From Perognathus longimembris pacificus (Eukaryota; Chordata; Mammalia; Rodentia; Heteromyidae), in the NCBI RefSeq assembly GCF_023159225.1, contig NC_063171.1, positions 14,072,602-14,136,601 of the forward strand: a stretch of DNA of 64,000 nt, read 5' to 3'. A program made the position numbers and the translations under genes. Positions 13,169-24,922 of the stretch are shown here, piece by piece (positions within the stretch are counted from its first letter, which is position 1; every line of letters begins with the position of its first letter). The notes below the pieces were generated by a model. The model was not told the origin of the DNA, did no database searches, and worked only from the letters and a program-made list of their open reading frames with translations.

Positions 13169-13997
13169 ATACTAAGTGAAGTGAGCCAGACCCAAAGAAA
13201 CATGGACTCTATGGTCTCCCTCAAAGGGAATAATTAGCACAGGTTTAGGCACGTAACAGCAGAGGATCACAACAGCCCAATAGCTATACCCTTATGAACA
13301 CATAAGATGGTGCTAAGTGAAATGAACTCCATGTTATGAAAACGATTGTTATATCACCATTGTAACTACTTTCAACGTGCTATGTGTAACTGCAGCTTCT
13401 ATTACTGATGATCTTCTTGTATCTCCTTCCTGTGGTGTACCTGAAGTATATCTGTATCTTATCTTAGTACATTGGAAACCATGTATACTAGTATTAGAAC
13501 TAGGAAACTGAAAGGGAATACCAAAACCGAGAGACACAGGGTAAAAAGACAAATGACTACAAAAGTAATACTTGCAAAACTGTTTGGTGTGAATCAACTG
13601 ACCAACTCATCGGGAGGAAAGGGAAAGCGGCAGGGGGAAGGTTGGAAGGAGGGAGGAGGTAACAAACAGTGCAAGAAATGTACCCAATTCCTAATGTATG
13701 AAACTAACCTCTCTGTGCATTAGTTTGACAATAAAAATTTTTAAAAAAGTATAAGATATATTGAAAAAAAAAATCCTAAGAATCATGTGCCTGTTTTCTT
13801 CTTTTACATTAGAAGTATTCTAATACTCATTTTATAAGGAATTTTAAGGTTGGCTATTTGAGTATCAATTTTCCTCTAAAATGTGTGAAATAATATTAAA
13901 ATAATCAAATTGTGTTCTAGTAAACAAATTTCCATATACTGATAATATATTACATATATGTTGAAAATGCTCAATTACCTCTTGTAATTAAAAAAAA

Positions 13998-14135
13998 AAT
14001 CTGAAACTAGGCATGGCAGTACATACTTAGAATCCCAGCAATTTAGGGGCCTGTGGTAGAAGGATTATGAATTGAATGCCAGCCTGGGCTATATAGCAAC
14101 TCTGTGCTTGAAAATTAAATTAAATTAAACAACAT
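13998..14135 (+). mobile_element. B1-like SINE
   Basis: The 'ggcatggcagtacatac..aatcccagca..' and 'gccagcctgggctatatagc' motifs are typical of 7SL-derived B1 elements. An AAATT-rich tail follows at about 14110-14135. Confidence 0.7.
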
Positions 14136-14549
14136 AGAAAAATCTGAACCCTGAGTAAAAAAAAATCATCTACATTTAACACATTCAAATATGATTTACA
14201 ATATTAAACTGACTATAAAATACTTCTGTTAACAAAGCCTTAGTAATAGATAATAATTTCATTGATTTTAATTTCCTTTATCAAATGTGAAAAATAGCTT
14301 CCTGTATATACTACACAATTGAACACACACAGTCAAAATGTAGATTGCAAGTTTGAAGTTACGAACATTTTTGCTGCTAAAACATGCACCTACTTTATGA
14401 TGATAATGAAATACATTCCCAATATTTTAGTAATGAAAGTTATATACATATAAATTGTAAATCCTTCACAATTATCAGTAAAATTGCTTTCATTAAGTGT
14501 AAGTTTGTAAATAAATACACAGATACATTTACTAACTTTAAAAGTGTTA

Positions 14550-14792
14550 ATGCTAGGCTCTGTGGCTTACACCTATAATCTCAGCTATTCAGGAAGCTGG
14601 GATCTGTGGATCAAGGTTCAAAGCAAGCTTGGGCAGAAAAGTTTATGAGCCTCTTCTCTCCAAATAAACTACCCAAAAACCTGGAATTGGAGTTGTAGCT
14701 TAAGTGGTAGAAGGTTAGCCTTGAGTGAAAATAGTCAGCCAGGACACCCAGGACCTGAGTTCAAGCCTCAGAACACACCACACACACACACA
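14550..14792 (+). mobile_element. Composite (B1+ID) SINE with CA-rich tail
   Basis: B1-like half (14560-14660) followed by an ID-like half ('gtagcttaagtggtagaagg' near 14695) and 'cctgagttcaagcctcag', then a short (CA)n tail at 14776-14791. Confidence 0.75.
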
Positions 14793-15196
14793 TTGATACT
14801 CCCAACCCATTATACGATACCCAAATTGGAAATATAAAAATTATGTTGGATCATTTTCATAAAAGTGTACATTCTAAATTGATATATATGGCAATCCAAA
14901 TTATAATTTTTTAGTGAAACTTTTTGATGTCCAGTAGAAGGAATATAATAATTTGAACATTGGAAGGAATTTTTTTAGTTTTGAAGTTCTGGGGTGGGTT
15001 TAGGGCTTCCTCCTTCCTACTCTACTTTTTGAGCTGTATCTCTAAGTTTAACAGTAAACTTTCATTTTTGTTTTCCCAATATGTAAATAATTATGCGTAA
15101 TAGCGAAACATAAAAAGTATGTGGTGACATTTTAAAAATCATGTGCTACCTCAGCATTTTTGGTATGATGTCTATTTAATGAACAATGTTACTCTT

Positions 15197-15226
<30 letters not shown>
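15197..15226. repeat. (GT)n microsatellite
   Basis: An uninterrupted GT run passes into GTAT/GTGC-like repeats. Confidence 0.9.
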
Positions 15227-15227
<1 letters not shown>

Positions 15228-15486
15228 GCACACTCATGTGTGCGCACGTTTTTAAAAGGCCAACTTACATTTCTTTTTAAGAAAAGGATGCATCGTTCAT
15301 TTCATACATTTCATAGAAAGCTTTATTGACTGGTTTTGGATTTCAAATGAAAGTAAGTTCTCTGCTTTCTCTCAGGATTCCCTCCCAATAACTATTAGAT
15401 ATCCTTATTCAATTAATTGTAATCTTATTTCCACACGGTCATGAGAATATAAATAGGCAGGCTGTACATTTACTTACAATTTCCTT

Positions 15487-15712
15487 TGGCAGTATTGTGA
15501 CTTGAACTCAGGGCTTCCAGTATTGTTAGAATGGCACTCTTATCATGTAATCTATACCTCCAATCTTGTTTTTCCCTGGTTAGTTGGAGATAATAAAGAC
15601 TAAAGTACTTTTCTACCTAGCAATGTCTTTAATGGGATCCTTCAGATCTCAGCCTCCTGAGCATCTTTGTTTATAGGTATGAGGCATCAGTGCCTAATTA
15701 TAGGCTGCTAAT
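15487..15712 (-). mobile_element. Old composite SINE, antisense
   Basis: The plus strand shows 'gcagtattgtgacttgaact' followed by 'ggttagttggagataat' and 'atctcagcctcctgagcat', the antisense order of the composite SINE. Confidence 0.65.
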
Positions 15713-17587
15713 TGAATATATTCCTTCTCAAAAGTGAAATTGTATTTCTATACTTTTCATTTCTACTTCAAAAAGCAACTGGCAATAACAATAACACCAG
15801 AGTTGTTAAGATCTGTTCAAATTCAACGTTGAATTTTACTGTCAACTTCTGACTCAAAAGATTATCATCTCAGAAGGATTTGTCACAGTTCATTTTATTT
15901 TGAAAAATATTTCCTTATATTTTATATGATTTCCTACTTGACAAACATGAGTCTGATAGAAATATATGTAATGAATGAATTAAGTATACAGGAATTTTAC
16001 TACATTAAAACTGCATAAGTTTAAAGTCTATTTGATCTATCATATCAATACATTAATGAAAATATCTGGGAAAAAGCTCTATTCAGGTCACTCATCAAGC
16101 TTGAAATAGGGTATTATATGTCAGATATAATATAGGCTGTTTGTTGAATGGTTGGTTAGCTTTCTGAGTGATGTAAAGTACAAATACAGAAAAATATAGT
16201 CAAATAGAAAAACTGACGTGCACACATCAAAAAACTCAGCTAAGTATATAAGTTAAGGTATTGTGACAATGTATAATATTTTGCCTCTCTTTTAGTTTCT
16301 TTTAAAATAGAAATGGCAATTTTTCTGTCACTATGCATGTATGCTAAAATCATTGTTTTTTCTGGAGGGAAAATTTAAACCTTCTCTGAAATTAGTACAT
16401 TTTGCTGCTCCAGTTAATAAATTAGGATAGTAACTTGGTAACTGACATTTGAGAAATACCTTTGTCTTGATTTAGGATATGGTCTTTCTACTATATTTTT
16501 TTAAGGCCAAATCTGGTAGTATTTTTTGGTTCACTATAATGTTCAATCAAGTACAAGATCCTAACATACTTAAATTACAGAAATTTCAGCATTTGCATCT
16601 TATTAAAATAAGCTAATTCAGATGGTCTAGACTGATTTAAGTATTACTAAGTATTGTAATTACAACTTAGTCTGCAAGACATAATTCAGTTTCTGAAGAA
16701 TAAACTGACAGAACTGATTTGAATGAAATTAAAATGTCAACAGCCTATTTTCCTTTCCTAACATTATTATATAAGAAAGTAAAAGTCAAGTGTATTCAAA
16801 AAGTTATCAGATATATTTATATGTGTGAATTCACATACAATTTAAAATGCTAAGTTAAAAGAACAGTGCATTAGAGTCAGTCGTAATAACTTTGCTTTAT
16901 AAATATTATTTGTTTCTAACTAAATAATTATAACTCCAAAGAAACAAATATTTTATGCATGATTATTGTCTTTCAAGTTAATTTATGCTCAGTTTTATTA
17001 CATTTACCATTACCCATATTAAGTAGAAGAAAGCCCTCATCACACTCCAAGTAGGCATAAGTATTATGCACTCACTAAATGAATATAAGCCAACACAACA
17101 TAGAATACAATTCAGATATAAAGAGTTTTAATCTACCAAAATTTTGTAATTAAAAGTTACTTTATAACATACTTTAGTTATACAATAATTTTCTTTTATT
17201 AGTAAATAGCATATATATTATTAACCCAGAATTTTAAGATTTTTAAAGAACTAGAATGTAGAGATCTAAGTTCTAATAATGCCATCAATTCTTTGGCCAA
17301 TGTTTTCCAATTTCTATCTCACATTGAAAACTAAATAGGTGCTTTGGTGTCTGAACATCAGTAAAGATCCTTGCACTAATTTTTTGAGTCTATCTCATCA
17401 TTTTCATACCTTCTGGAATGTACTTGGTAGTTTGTATGTCCTCAGGAATTCTTGGAATCTTCCACAAATCACTGATTTTACGTCTAGCTGCAAAGTTCTC
17501 TCCTACCTATCAGTGTTTGTTTTTTCTTATGCCATATTTAGCTATTAATTAAAATTTATTATTTCAGTGAGAACTTTCCTAAATACA
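15713..17587. other. Unassigned AT-rich unique spacer
   Basis: No gene, RNA gene or recognisable repeat seen. Open frames are short and without recognisable domains. Confidence 0.5.
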
Positions 17588-17668
17588 CAAATCAAAGGGA
17601 GTCAAGTGATTGAACTCCTGCCTAACAAATATGAGGCCTAGAATTCAAACTTCAGTATCATCAAAACA
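17588..17668 (+). mobile_element. ID-like SINE fragment
   Basis: The segment 'agtcaagtgattgaactcct' through 'aggcctagaattcaaacttc' resembles the tRNA-like ID half with its A and B box regions. It is diverged. Confidence 0.55.
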
Positions 17669-17760
17669 CAAAGAGTAAAGAGAGACCAGTGTAAATACCC
17701 CAAGGCAAATTATAAACCAAATTCATTCTTCTCAAGGAACTCTAGACTGTTGGGAAAGTC

Positions 17761-17822
17761 TAGATAGAAATAATTAGAAAATAAATAGAAATAAATAGAA
17801 AATAAATAGAAACAAAAAAGAA
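17761..17822. repeat. A-rich (AAATAG)n simple repeat
   Basis: Repeated 'aaataga' units within a strongly A-rich stretch. Confidence 0.7.
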
Positions 17823-18174
17823 AAATGAATTAGTAATTGGAGAATTGGAGCAGCAAGTTAGGCAAGCGCCCTCTAGTCATCATATATGGTATGTTTTGAC
17901 TTCCTCTACTCATGAAAATTTTCCATCACCACATTCAAGATGTTTTTCCAGGACTGACTATTTCAATTCATTTCACAGAATAAGCATTCAAATATAAAAT
18001 TCTCAGCATTCAAGTCGGTAGGCCCTTGGAATATAGCCAAGGGGCATATCTAGGCATAGCAAATTGTAAATGACTCCTACTCTATCATGACTTAGATCCA
18101 ATGGGAAAATTTACTCTGTCTTTACTCCACTTACTTATTTGTTTTAGCATATGTTTATTCATTGTTGGTTTACA

Positions 18175-18390
18175 CATGTTTCTTTTTAACATGGTACTGA
18201 ATGTTGAACTAAGTCTCATATTTTCCTAGGTAGATGTTATACCACTTGAGACATATCCACAAGCCCTATTTTGCTTTAATGCCCCCTCATAGGGTCTTGC
18301 GCTTTTGCTCTAAGATGTTCTAAAATTGTAACCTATTATCTCCTCTTCTCAAGTAGTACTTACTAGAGACATGCATCATATAACAAGATC
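18175..18390 (-). mobile_element. Old composite SINE remnant, antisense
   Basis: Antisense motifs are present in the right order: 'ggtactgaatgttgaact', 'gttataccacttgagacat', then a B1-like half that is badly decayed. Confidence 0.45.
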
Positions 18391-18442
18391 TGCATACATT
18401 TATTTAGTTAATCGGTAGGAATGATTAATCAGCTAATGTCAA

Positions 18443-18540
18443 TAAACCTGCCATCCCAGCATTCAGAGAGTAGAAGCAGGAGAACTACAAGTCTGCTGAA
18501 AAAAAGTGAAACGTGTTTACAGAAAAAAAAAAAACACCAA
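18443..18540 (+). mobile_element. B1-like SINE fragment
   Basis: The 'cctgccatcccagcattcag' and 'agaagcaggagaac' motifs are followed by an A-rich tail at 18520-18555. Confidence 0.5.
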
Positions 18541-18599
18541 AAAAACAACAAATCAGTAAGTCTTTGCCAAAAGAACTCAAATGTTACAAAATTTAGAAA

Positions 18600-20024
18600 A
18601 TGGTTTAGTATGTTCTAAATTATTCTGTGTCTTTAACAGATATTTTACAGATATATTAATGAATTTATTTCTTTAAATGAGGCCTTGTGATAGATTCAGT
18701 GCATTTCAATTTTCATTTATTAAATGAAACCTTACGTGAAAGTGAGCACTGTTCCTGGGGTGTAAGATGAGTGGAGACAGCGTGACAGCTGCCCCTTCCT
18801 TGCCATGGAAATAATAGGATTCTTTTCTCTCAATGGTGGTATTCAGATGACTGACAGGGATCTCTGGAGTAGTGCTTACAAGTGACCCCCTCCTTCAGTA
18901 ATACTTGCAATGGAACACAGTTCAATCAGTGTAATTTTTATCCAATTAGTATTGTTTAATTGGTTAGAAAAAATTTATTTATTTAGAATTAAACTACCTA
19001 TAATTTGAATTAAAAGGAACTGACAAATTTTAACATTTAAGAACTCAAATTTCAAGTTAGTTCGTATTTTAGCTTTGAATATGACAAAAAGGGAATTATT
19101 GAGCAGAACAAAAACATTTTAATCATTGATTCTAATCAATTAAGACTTGGCCAGAAATAGACAGGGTTTTTTTCCCCAATTTTTTCTTCAATTTAGAACT
19201 TGGGACATTAAAGTAAAAAAAATAATGCAGTTATCCATTTTTGATAGGAATACCTGGAAAAAATACAGATATGACTTACAAAATATGAAATTAAAAACCT
19301 CCTAGTTAGCTTCTCCATATTAACATCCTGAAATTAGACACATATGAAACTTACCCTTTCCCATTCCTCTCACTGCTGGGATTGTGCTAACAGCAAATGG
19401 AAGTGAGTGGCTGTTGTTCTTCATGCTGCAATCAAGAGGATTTCTCTCACTTTCATTTGAGTGGCCTTTGATTATTTCACAGCACACCTGAGTGAAATGA
19501 GGAAAAGTAGCTCAATAATGAGTTAACATTAAGATCTGATTAGTTACTGTATGGATCAATTAAATATTTAGTGGAGTATTTCAAAAAGAGAGAAACTGCA
19601 GATTGCTGGTTCTAATCCAATTAAAAATATTCAATAACCTTAGAATAAATTGAAATAAGATTTAGAAGCTGCTTTTATCTAAAATGTATTAATTCTTCAG
19701 ACTGTAAGATAAAAGCTTGATACACTTGCCTTTATGCTGTATGTCTCCTTTACTACCTTAAAATGTTTGGTCAGATTCCTCTCTACCACTACAAGTAGAC
19801 AAGTTAATCACTTATATGATTTTACCCAAAACTACTTTACAGGTAGATTCCTTCATAATACGATAGTACTGTCAGTGTGAATAATTATTCCAGAATGAAA
19901 GTTAGATTTTCCCAAGCCAAGCAGGACCATTCACCTCATGATGGAAATCTGATTTATCTCAACTGAGAAAGACTTCTCCAGAAACAGCAGACTCACACAG
20001 ATCTAGCACTGAGATAATGGTCAG
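18600..20024. other. Repeat-free unique spacer
   Basis: No transposon or gene recognised. Many AATTA/TAATT homeodomain-type cores and a CACCTG E-box (19485-19490) occur, but at this AT content that is weak evidence of function. Confidence 0.45.
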
Positions 20025-20039
20025 CAAAAACACAGGTCA

Positions 20040-20900
20040 TAACATGGAGTTCATTTCACTTAGCACTATCTTATGCATTCATAAGGGCATAACTACTAGG
20101 CTCTTGTGATCCTCCACTGTGACTAGCCTAAAACTGTGCTAATTATTCCCTATGAGGGAGACCATAGAGTCTATGTTTCTTTGGGTCTGGCTCACTTCAC
20201 TTAGTATAATATTTTCCAAGTCCTTCCATTTCCTTACGAATGGGGCAATGTCATTTTTTCTGATATAGGCATAAAATTCCATTGTGTATATGTACCACAT
20301 TTTCCTGATCCATTCATCTACTGAGGGGCATCTGGGTTGGTTCCACATTTTAGCTATGACAAATTGTGCTGCGATAAACATTGTTGTATTGGTGGCTTTA
20401 GTATGTTCTTGTTTGTATGCTTTTGGGTAGATGTCCAAAAGTGGGGCTACTGGGTCATAGGGGAGCAACGAGTGTTGTATCACTGTTGTAATTACTTTCA
20501 ACATGCCATGTGAAACTGTAGCTTCTATTGTTGATGATCTTTTTGTATCCCCTTCCTGTGGTTGTACCCACCCTATCACTGTATCTTATCTAAGTATATT
20601 GGAAACTGTATATACTGGTATTAGAACTAGGAAAGTGAAAGGGAATACCAAAATCTAGAGACAAAGGATAAAAAGACAAATGACTACAAAGGCAATACTT
20701 GCAAAACTGTTTGGTGTAAACCACCTGAACAACTCATGGGGGGGAGAGGAAAAAGGGGAGGGGGAAGGGGGAAATGAGGGAGGAGGTAACAAAAAGTACA
20801 AAAAATGTACCCAATGCCTAACATATGAAACTGTAAACTCTCTGTACATCATTTTGACAATAAACAAGAAAAAAAACAACAAAAAACCAAAAACAAATGA
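20040..20900 (+). mobile_element. 5'-inverted L1-A (twin-priming structure)
   Basis: 20040-20466 is the ORF2 C-terminal region on the minus strand. 20467-20880 is the immediately downstream 3' UTR on the plus strand, with the polypurine tract at 20740-20785 and an AATAAA end. In L1 coordinates, the end of the inverted part (at 20040) and the start of the forward part (at 20467) are contiguous to within a few bases. TSDs are caaaaacacaggtca (20025-20039) and a near copy with extra bases (20902-20917). The 146-codon frame on the minus strand here is a chimaera across the inversion and is not a gene. Confidence 0.88.
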
Positions 20901-21216
20901 ACAAAAAACCACAGGTCAAACAAGACTGCTTTACCACATACCCTTCCTGATTTCTCCCCAGCGTTTACTCCTTCCATATTTAGTCTAAAGTGCTTGTCAA
21001 TATTCCCAAAGATGGATTATAGCATGATAGTCCTCCTACTTTCCCATGCATTTATATTGAATAAATATCTTTGCTATTTTTTTAATTTAATCTCCTAATT
21101 GAAATTTTTGAGAGTGACCAGATTTGGTCTGCTGGTATTCAGTAAAAGAAATATTCTTTCCCCATCTTCTCAACTTAGGGTTCTGTTATTCATTTTTTTG
21201 TATAAAAAAAAGATGA

Positions 21217-21268
21217 TAAGGAAGGAAGAAAGGAAGGAAGGAAGGAAGGAAGGAAAAAGAAAGAAGAG
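21217..21268. repeat. (GGAA)n purine tract
   Basis: Nearly pure purine run of GGAA/GAAA units. Confidence 0.85.
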
Positions 21269-21269
21269 A

Positions 21270-23055
21270 CATTATGAAAACAACTGTCAAGTATGTTGGC
21301 ATTGTTAAATACAAAATCCATGGGGCCATATTTATTTGCAAAATTAACTTTCACCAATGGGGCAGAACATGTTGGATAAACAAAGAGGGCCTTGGATTTT
21401 ATAAAGAAAAATCAGTGACAACTATCTATATCAGGAGGCATGAAGAAAAATGGAGCCAATGTGTTTTAAATAGATAAGAACACAGAGGTTCTTCTTGATC
21501 AACCTCTTCCAGGCCAGTCAAATCTGGGGACAGTCCCCACCAGTTCTGGATCTTTTGGAAGTTTGTTGTTCAGATGGTATTCAACATAATCAGTCAGCCT
21601 ACCGAACATTGTGGGGAAATTCAATTAGTAACAGATTAGTAAGTATTAGTAACATCCAGTAACAGTAACAGATCATTTCTAGGTTTTGAGTTGAAGCATT
21701 CATTAGGAATATGATGCACTGCACAATCAGAAAAGAGATTGCAAAGACGAGAACCTCACTATTTATATAGTCATTTTATGAAGTCCAGCAGACACATTCC
21801 TTCTATATGTGTTCTCCAGACAAGCAAGCAATATACAAGTATAATTTTTCACATATAATACAGGCACAATCTCCAAGTGTTCTACATGTCAGGTTGTGCC
21901 ATTCAACCAAACACACTAAAGAAATGATATAACTAATTTTAAACAAGTGTAAAAGGCTTGTCTGATAAAAGAGGCGAAGTAAGCACTTCAGCCCATTGTT
22001 GAGGTATAGGCAAGAGTCAAGATTTAGTAGAGGACACATTTGGGGAAAGGTTGGGTGGGCACAGTGAGACAATTTTCATCATGGTGGATTGCCTGAATCT
22101 TATCTCAGCCCTGATTTGTGGAGAGATTCTGGGGAAGGTGGTATCACTGTCATGCTGGAGGGAACAATCTTGATAAGGATAAAGGAGTCATTGTTGCTTA
22201 ATGAGTATTAGGCCCTCATTAAGTTCTGCTATCCATCCTCTTCTCCTTCTTGTATTTCAAGGAAGCTATAAGGTGAATAACTTGGCCAAAAGGAACTTAA
22301 AAAACAGAAATAGCAAAGCCAAGCTTCCCTCCTGCTTTTAGTTAATTTATAAACCCATGAAAAGACTCAGTGCTTTATAGAAAAGAACAGCTTTTGAGTA
22401 CCTGTTACACATCAATTCAGTTGAAAACAAGATTATCCATCTGTGTGACCTAATGGGATTAAGCCTAAGTAAAAATAAGCTTGTTATAGCTTTTGGACAA
22501 GATCTAGCCTAGAAACAAAGTTGATCCTAAGGATAGGCTGCTATTATTTTGGCAGAAACTGTCAGGGGTGGGGGATATCTCCCTTGATGGTTAAATTCAG
22601 AAGAGATGCTCCTTTGGCAAGAGGTTTAGCTTTTAAAGGGACTGATGTACATTTTAAAAATACAGAGAAATAGCTTACATGTGTTCTAAAATAAAAGCTC
22701 TAATAGTAGAAGAAAGGATGACACTTTTCTCTTCTTGTAAATAGGAAGACTTTTCTTCCTTTCTTTTTTCATTCCTGCTTACTCTTATAATGATTCTTAA
22801 TCCCACATTGGCTGTATACTTTAGATAAATTTCTTAAGCTTGAATTAAATTTTTCTCCTTTGCTCAATGGATATAGTAATACCTATCATACTTTCCTTTT
22901 GTACAAATTAGCTGAGGGTACAAGCAAACACTGGAAAGCACACTCAGAATATAAGAAATTCTTTTTTAAATTTCAGTTTTAGTTATAAAGGTAATTAAAT
23001 ATTACTGATAGCAATTCAGATAAATTAAGTTGCTACTTATGAAGTCAAAACTAAC
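21270..23055. other. Unassigned spacer
   Basis: No gene or clear repeat recognised. Frames up to about 90 codons show no known domain. Confidence 0.45.
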
Positions 23056-23057
23056 AA

Positions 23058-23250
23058 TAATGAACAGGGTGCTTAGTCACATGTCTGTAATCCATGCTGT
23101 CTGGGAGCCTGATATCTAGAGAATCATGGTACAAGGGCATCCCTTGCAGAAAAGTTCCTGAGCACCCTTCCTAAACTCATAACTGGAGGCAGTTACATGT
23201 TCCTTTCATCTCAAGCAAGGTGAGAGGCAGGGATTAAGAAGAGCTTGGGT
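23058..23250 (+). mobile_element. Decayed B1/composite SINE
   Basis: Partial motifs 'cacatgtctgtaatccatgc' and 'tctagagaatcatggtacaa' resemble the B1-like half, and a B4-like continuation is poorly preserved. Confidence 0.4.
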
Positions 23251-23344
23251 AGGGTTAAAGCCGTCCATCTGCATGGGAGGCAGATGGAAACACTGGCAGT
23301 AGAAAATGAATAAGAATATATCAGAATAGATAAGGATGAGCATG

Positions 23345-23912
23345 GTTGGTGTTTGTAATCCTAGATACTCAGGAGGCTGAGATCTGAGATCTGAGGATTG
23401 CTATTTGAAAGCCAGCCCAGGCAAGAAAGTCCATGAGACTCTTATTTCAAATAAACAACTACAAAAGAAATAGAGCTCTCTGTGGTTGTTCCTGCACTAT
23501 TACTGTATCTCATCTGAGTACCCTGTATACTGTACATAGTGGCATTAGAACTAGGGAAGGGAAAGAGAATATCAAAATTGAGAGACAAAGGGTAAAAGGA
23601 CAAATGACTCCAAAAGCAAATCTTACAAAACCATTTGGTGTAAACCAACTGAACAACTCATGGGGGAGAGGGAAAGTAGGAGGGAGAGGGGGAAAATAAG
23701 GGCAGAGGTAACAAATTGTACAAGAAATGTACCCACTGCCTTATGTATGCAACTGTAACCCCTCTGTACATCACTTTGACAATAAATAAGTAATAATGAA
23801 CAAAAAAAAAGAAGTAGAGCTCTAGCTCAAATATATGAGAGATAACTTTGAGTCAAATAAGTACAGGGGCAGCAAGAAGGTCCTGATTTCAAGCCCCAGG
23901 CACAATAGACAC
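23345..23912 (+). mobile_element. Composite SINE split by an L1 insertion
   Basis: The B1-like half is at 23345-23465 ('gtaatcctagatactcagga', 'gtccatgagactcttatttc'). The ID-like half resumes at 23825-23912 and ends with 'caagccccaggcacaa'. The interval between is an L1 3' fragment with its own TSD. Confidence 0.75.
23480..23810 (+). mobile_element. L1-A 3' UTR fragment nested in a SINE
   Basis: The element contains only the L1-A 3' UTR: the 'ctcatctgagtaccctgtat' segment, the polypurine tract (23660-23705), 'tgacaataaataag', then an A tail. The TSD is agaaatagagctct (23466-23479) and agaagtagagctct (23811-23824), with one mismatch. Confidence 0.9.
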
Positions 23913-23947
23913 ATGTGCACACATGAGCACATACATGCACACACCCA

Positions 23948-23993
<46 letters not shown>

Positions 23994-24013
23994 TATATAT
24001 ATATATATATATC
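23948..24013. repeat. (CA)n-(TA)n microsatellite
   Basis: A CA run at 23948-23991 passes into a TA run at 23992-24013. It lies at the tail position of the preceding SINE. Confidence 0.95.
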
Positions 24014-24922
24014 TTGTGACTGGATTAATTTCACTTGGTGAAAATAGGCCATTAAATTTTCTATTGCATTTCTATTCTTTTTTAAGTAACTGTACTTTAA
24101 AATACCTCTGTAACTCTTAAAAACAAATGCATTCACCATTCAGGAACTAATGCTCTCCACTGCAGGAAAGCGCTTCCCTGAAGCTAAAGTGAGGTAAATG
24201 TTGGATAGGTCTAAAAAGGACAAAATTATTTATGGAAATGAAGCCAGAATTCCAATGAACTAAATATAAGAAATAACTGGCATCACCAAAGCTCAGTCAT
24301 CATTGCTTCCTGGGTAGGATGGGGGAGGGAGGAACACAGATTGATTTTGACTAGGAAGAAAGAACAAGAAATCAGTACTAGAAGAAAAAACAAAACAACA
24401 AAAAATACCTTTTTATATCTTTAAAGTTATAACCAAATACGTTTGAGCCAACAACTCAAATTAGCTTTGCTTTAAAGTTTTACAAAACAAACAAACTCAA
24501 CCAAAATAATGACTTTGTACCTAATTAAAAAAAAAAACTTATTATCCTCTTTACATGTGCTTAAAAAACTCTAATTGGAAACTGCAAGCCTTCTAACATC
24601 TGTTTAATGCTTTGGCACATGGATCAGGATGAGAAGTTCATTTACCTTCTCTTCTTACACATTTTAATGTCTTCAAATACAATGCCTTTTCTCTTCCCAG
24701 AAATTCTTCAAATCAAGACAGGTCCCATTAAAATCATTTACAATGTTTTGTTTCTAATTTTTCTGTAAGTTCTTTTCTATTATTAGTATTTCTTGAGCTT
24801 AACAATTATTTTAAACTTTGAGAATAGTGAGGAGAAATTTTAGAAGTTTATTTTTGTAAAGATAAACTTGACTTTCATGAGAACAGTTACAACAAAAATT
24901 AAGCCCAGTCTCAAGCAGTGAA
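24014..24922. other. Unassigned AT-rich spacer
   Basis: No gene or known repeat recognised. Confidence 0.5.

Larger units (their letters stand above)
9464..13774 (+). mobile_element. L1-A element with 5' UTR and ORF1 but a large ORF2 deletion
   Basis: The element begins near 9464 with a GC-rich 5' UTR (9464-10620), homologous to the reverse complement of 1-1463. A T/A-rich low-complexity stretch (10630-10900) follows, then a degenerate ORF1 (about 11438-12440) and the start of ORF2 (about 12600-13168). At 13169-13172 the sequence jumps from the endonuclease domain to the last codons of ORF2 and the 3' UTR (13173-13740), which has the polypurine tract (13600-13655) and an AATAAA-containing end. 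A short candidate TSD, cctaagaa, lies at 9454-9461 and 13775-13782. About 3 kb of ORF2, including reverse transcriptase, is missing. Confidence 0.9.

Noticed and set aside
13150..13185. Splice-derived retrotransposed L1 RNA
   Set aside because: The inferred deleted edges lack GT-AG or AT-AC ends, and a 4-bp microhomology explains the junction more simply.
20139..20579. 146-codon minus-strand open frame
   Set aside because: It crosses the L1 inversion junction and joins antisense 3' UTR to ORF2 C-terminal sequence. It is a chimaera of L1 parts.
23822..24139. Cys/Val-repeat frame on the minus strand
   Set aside because: Encoded by the CA/TA microsatellite.
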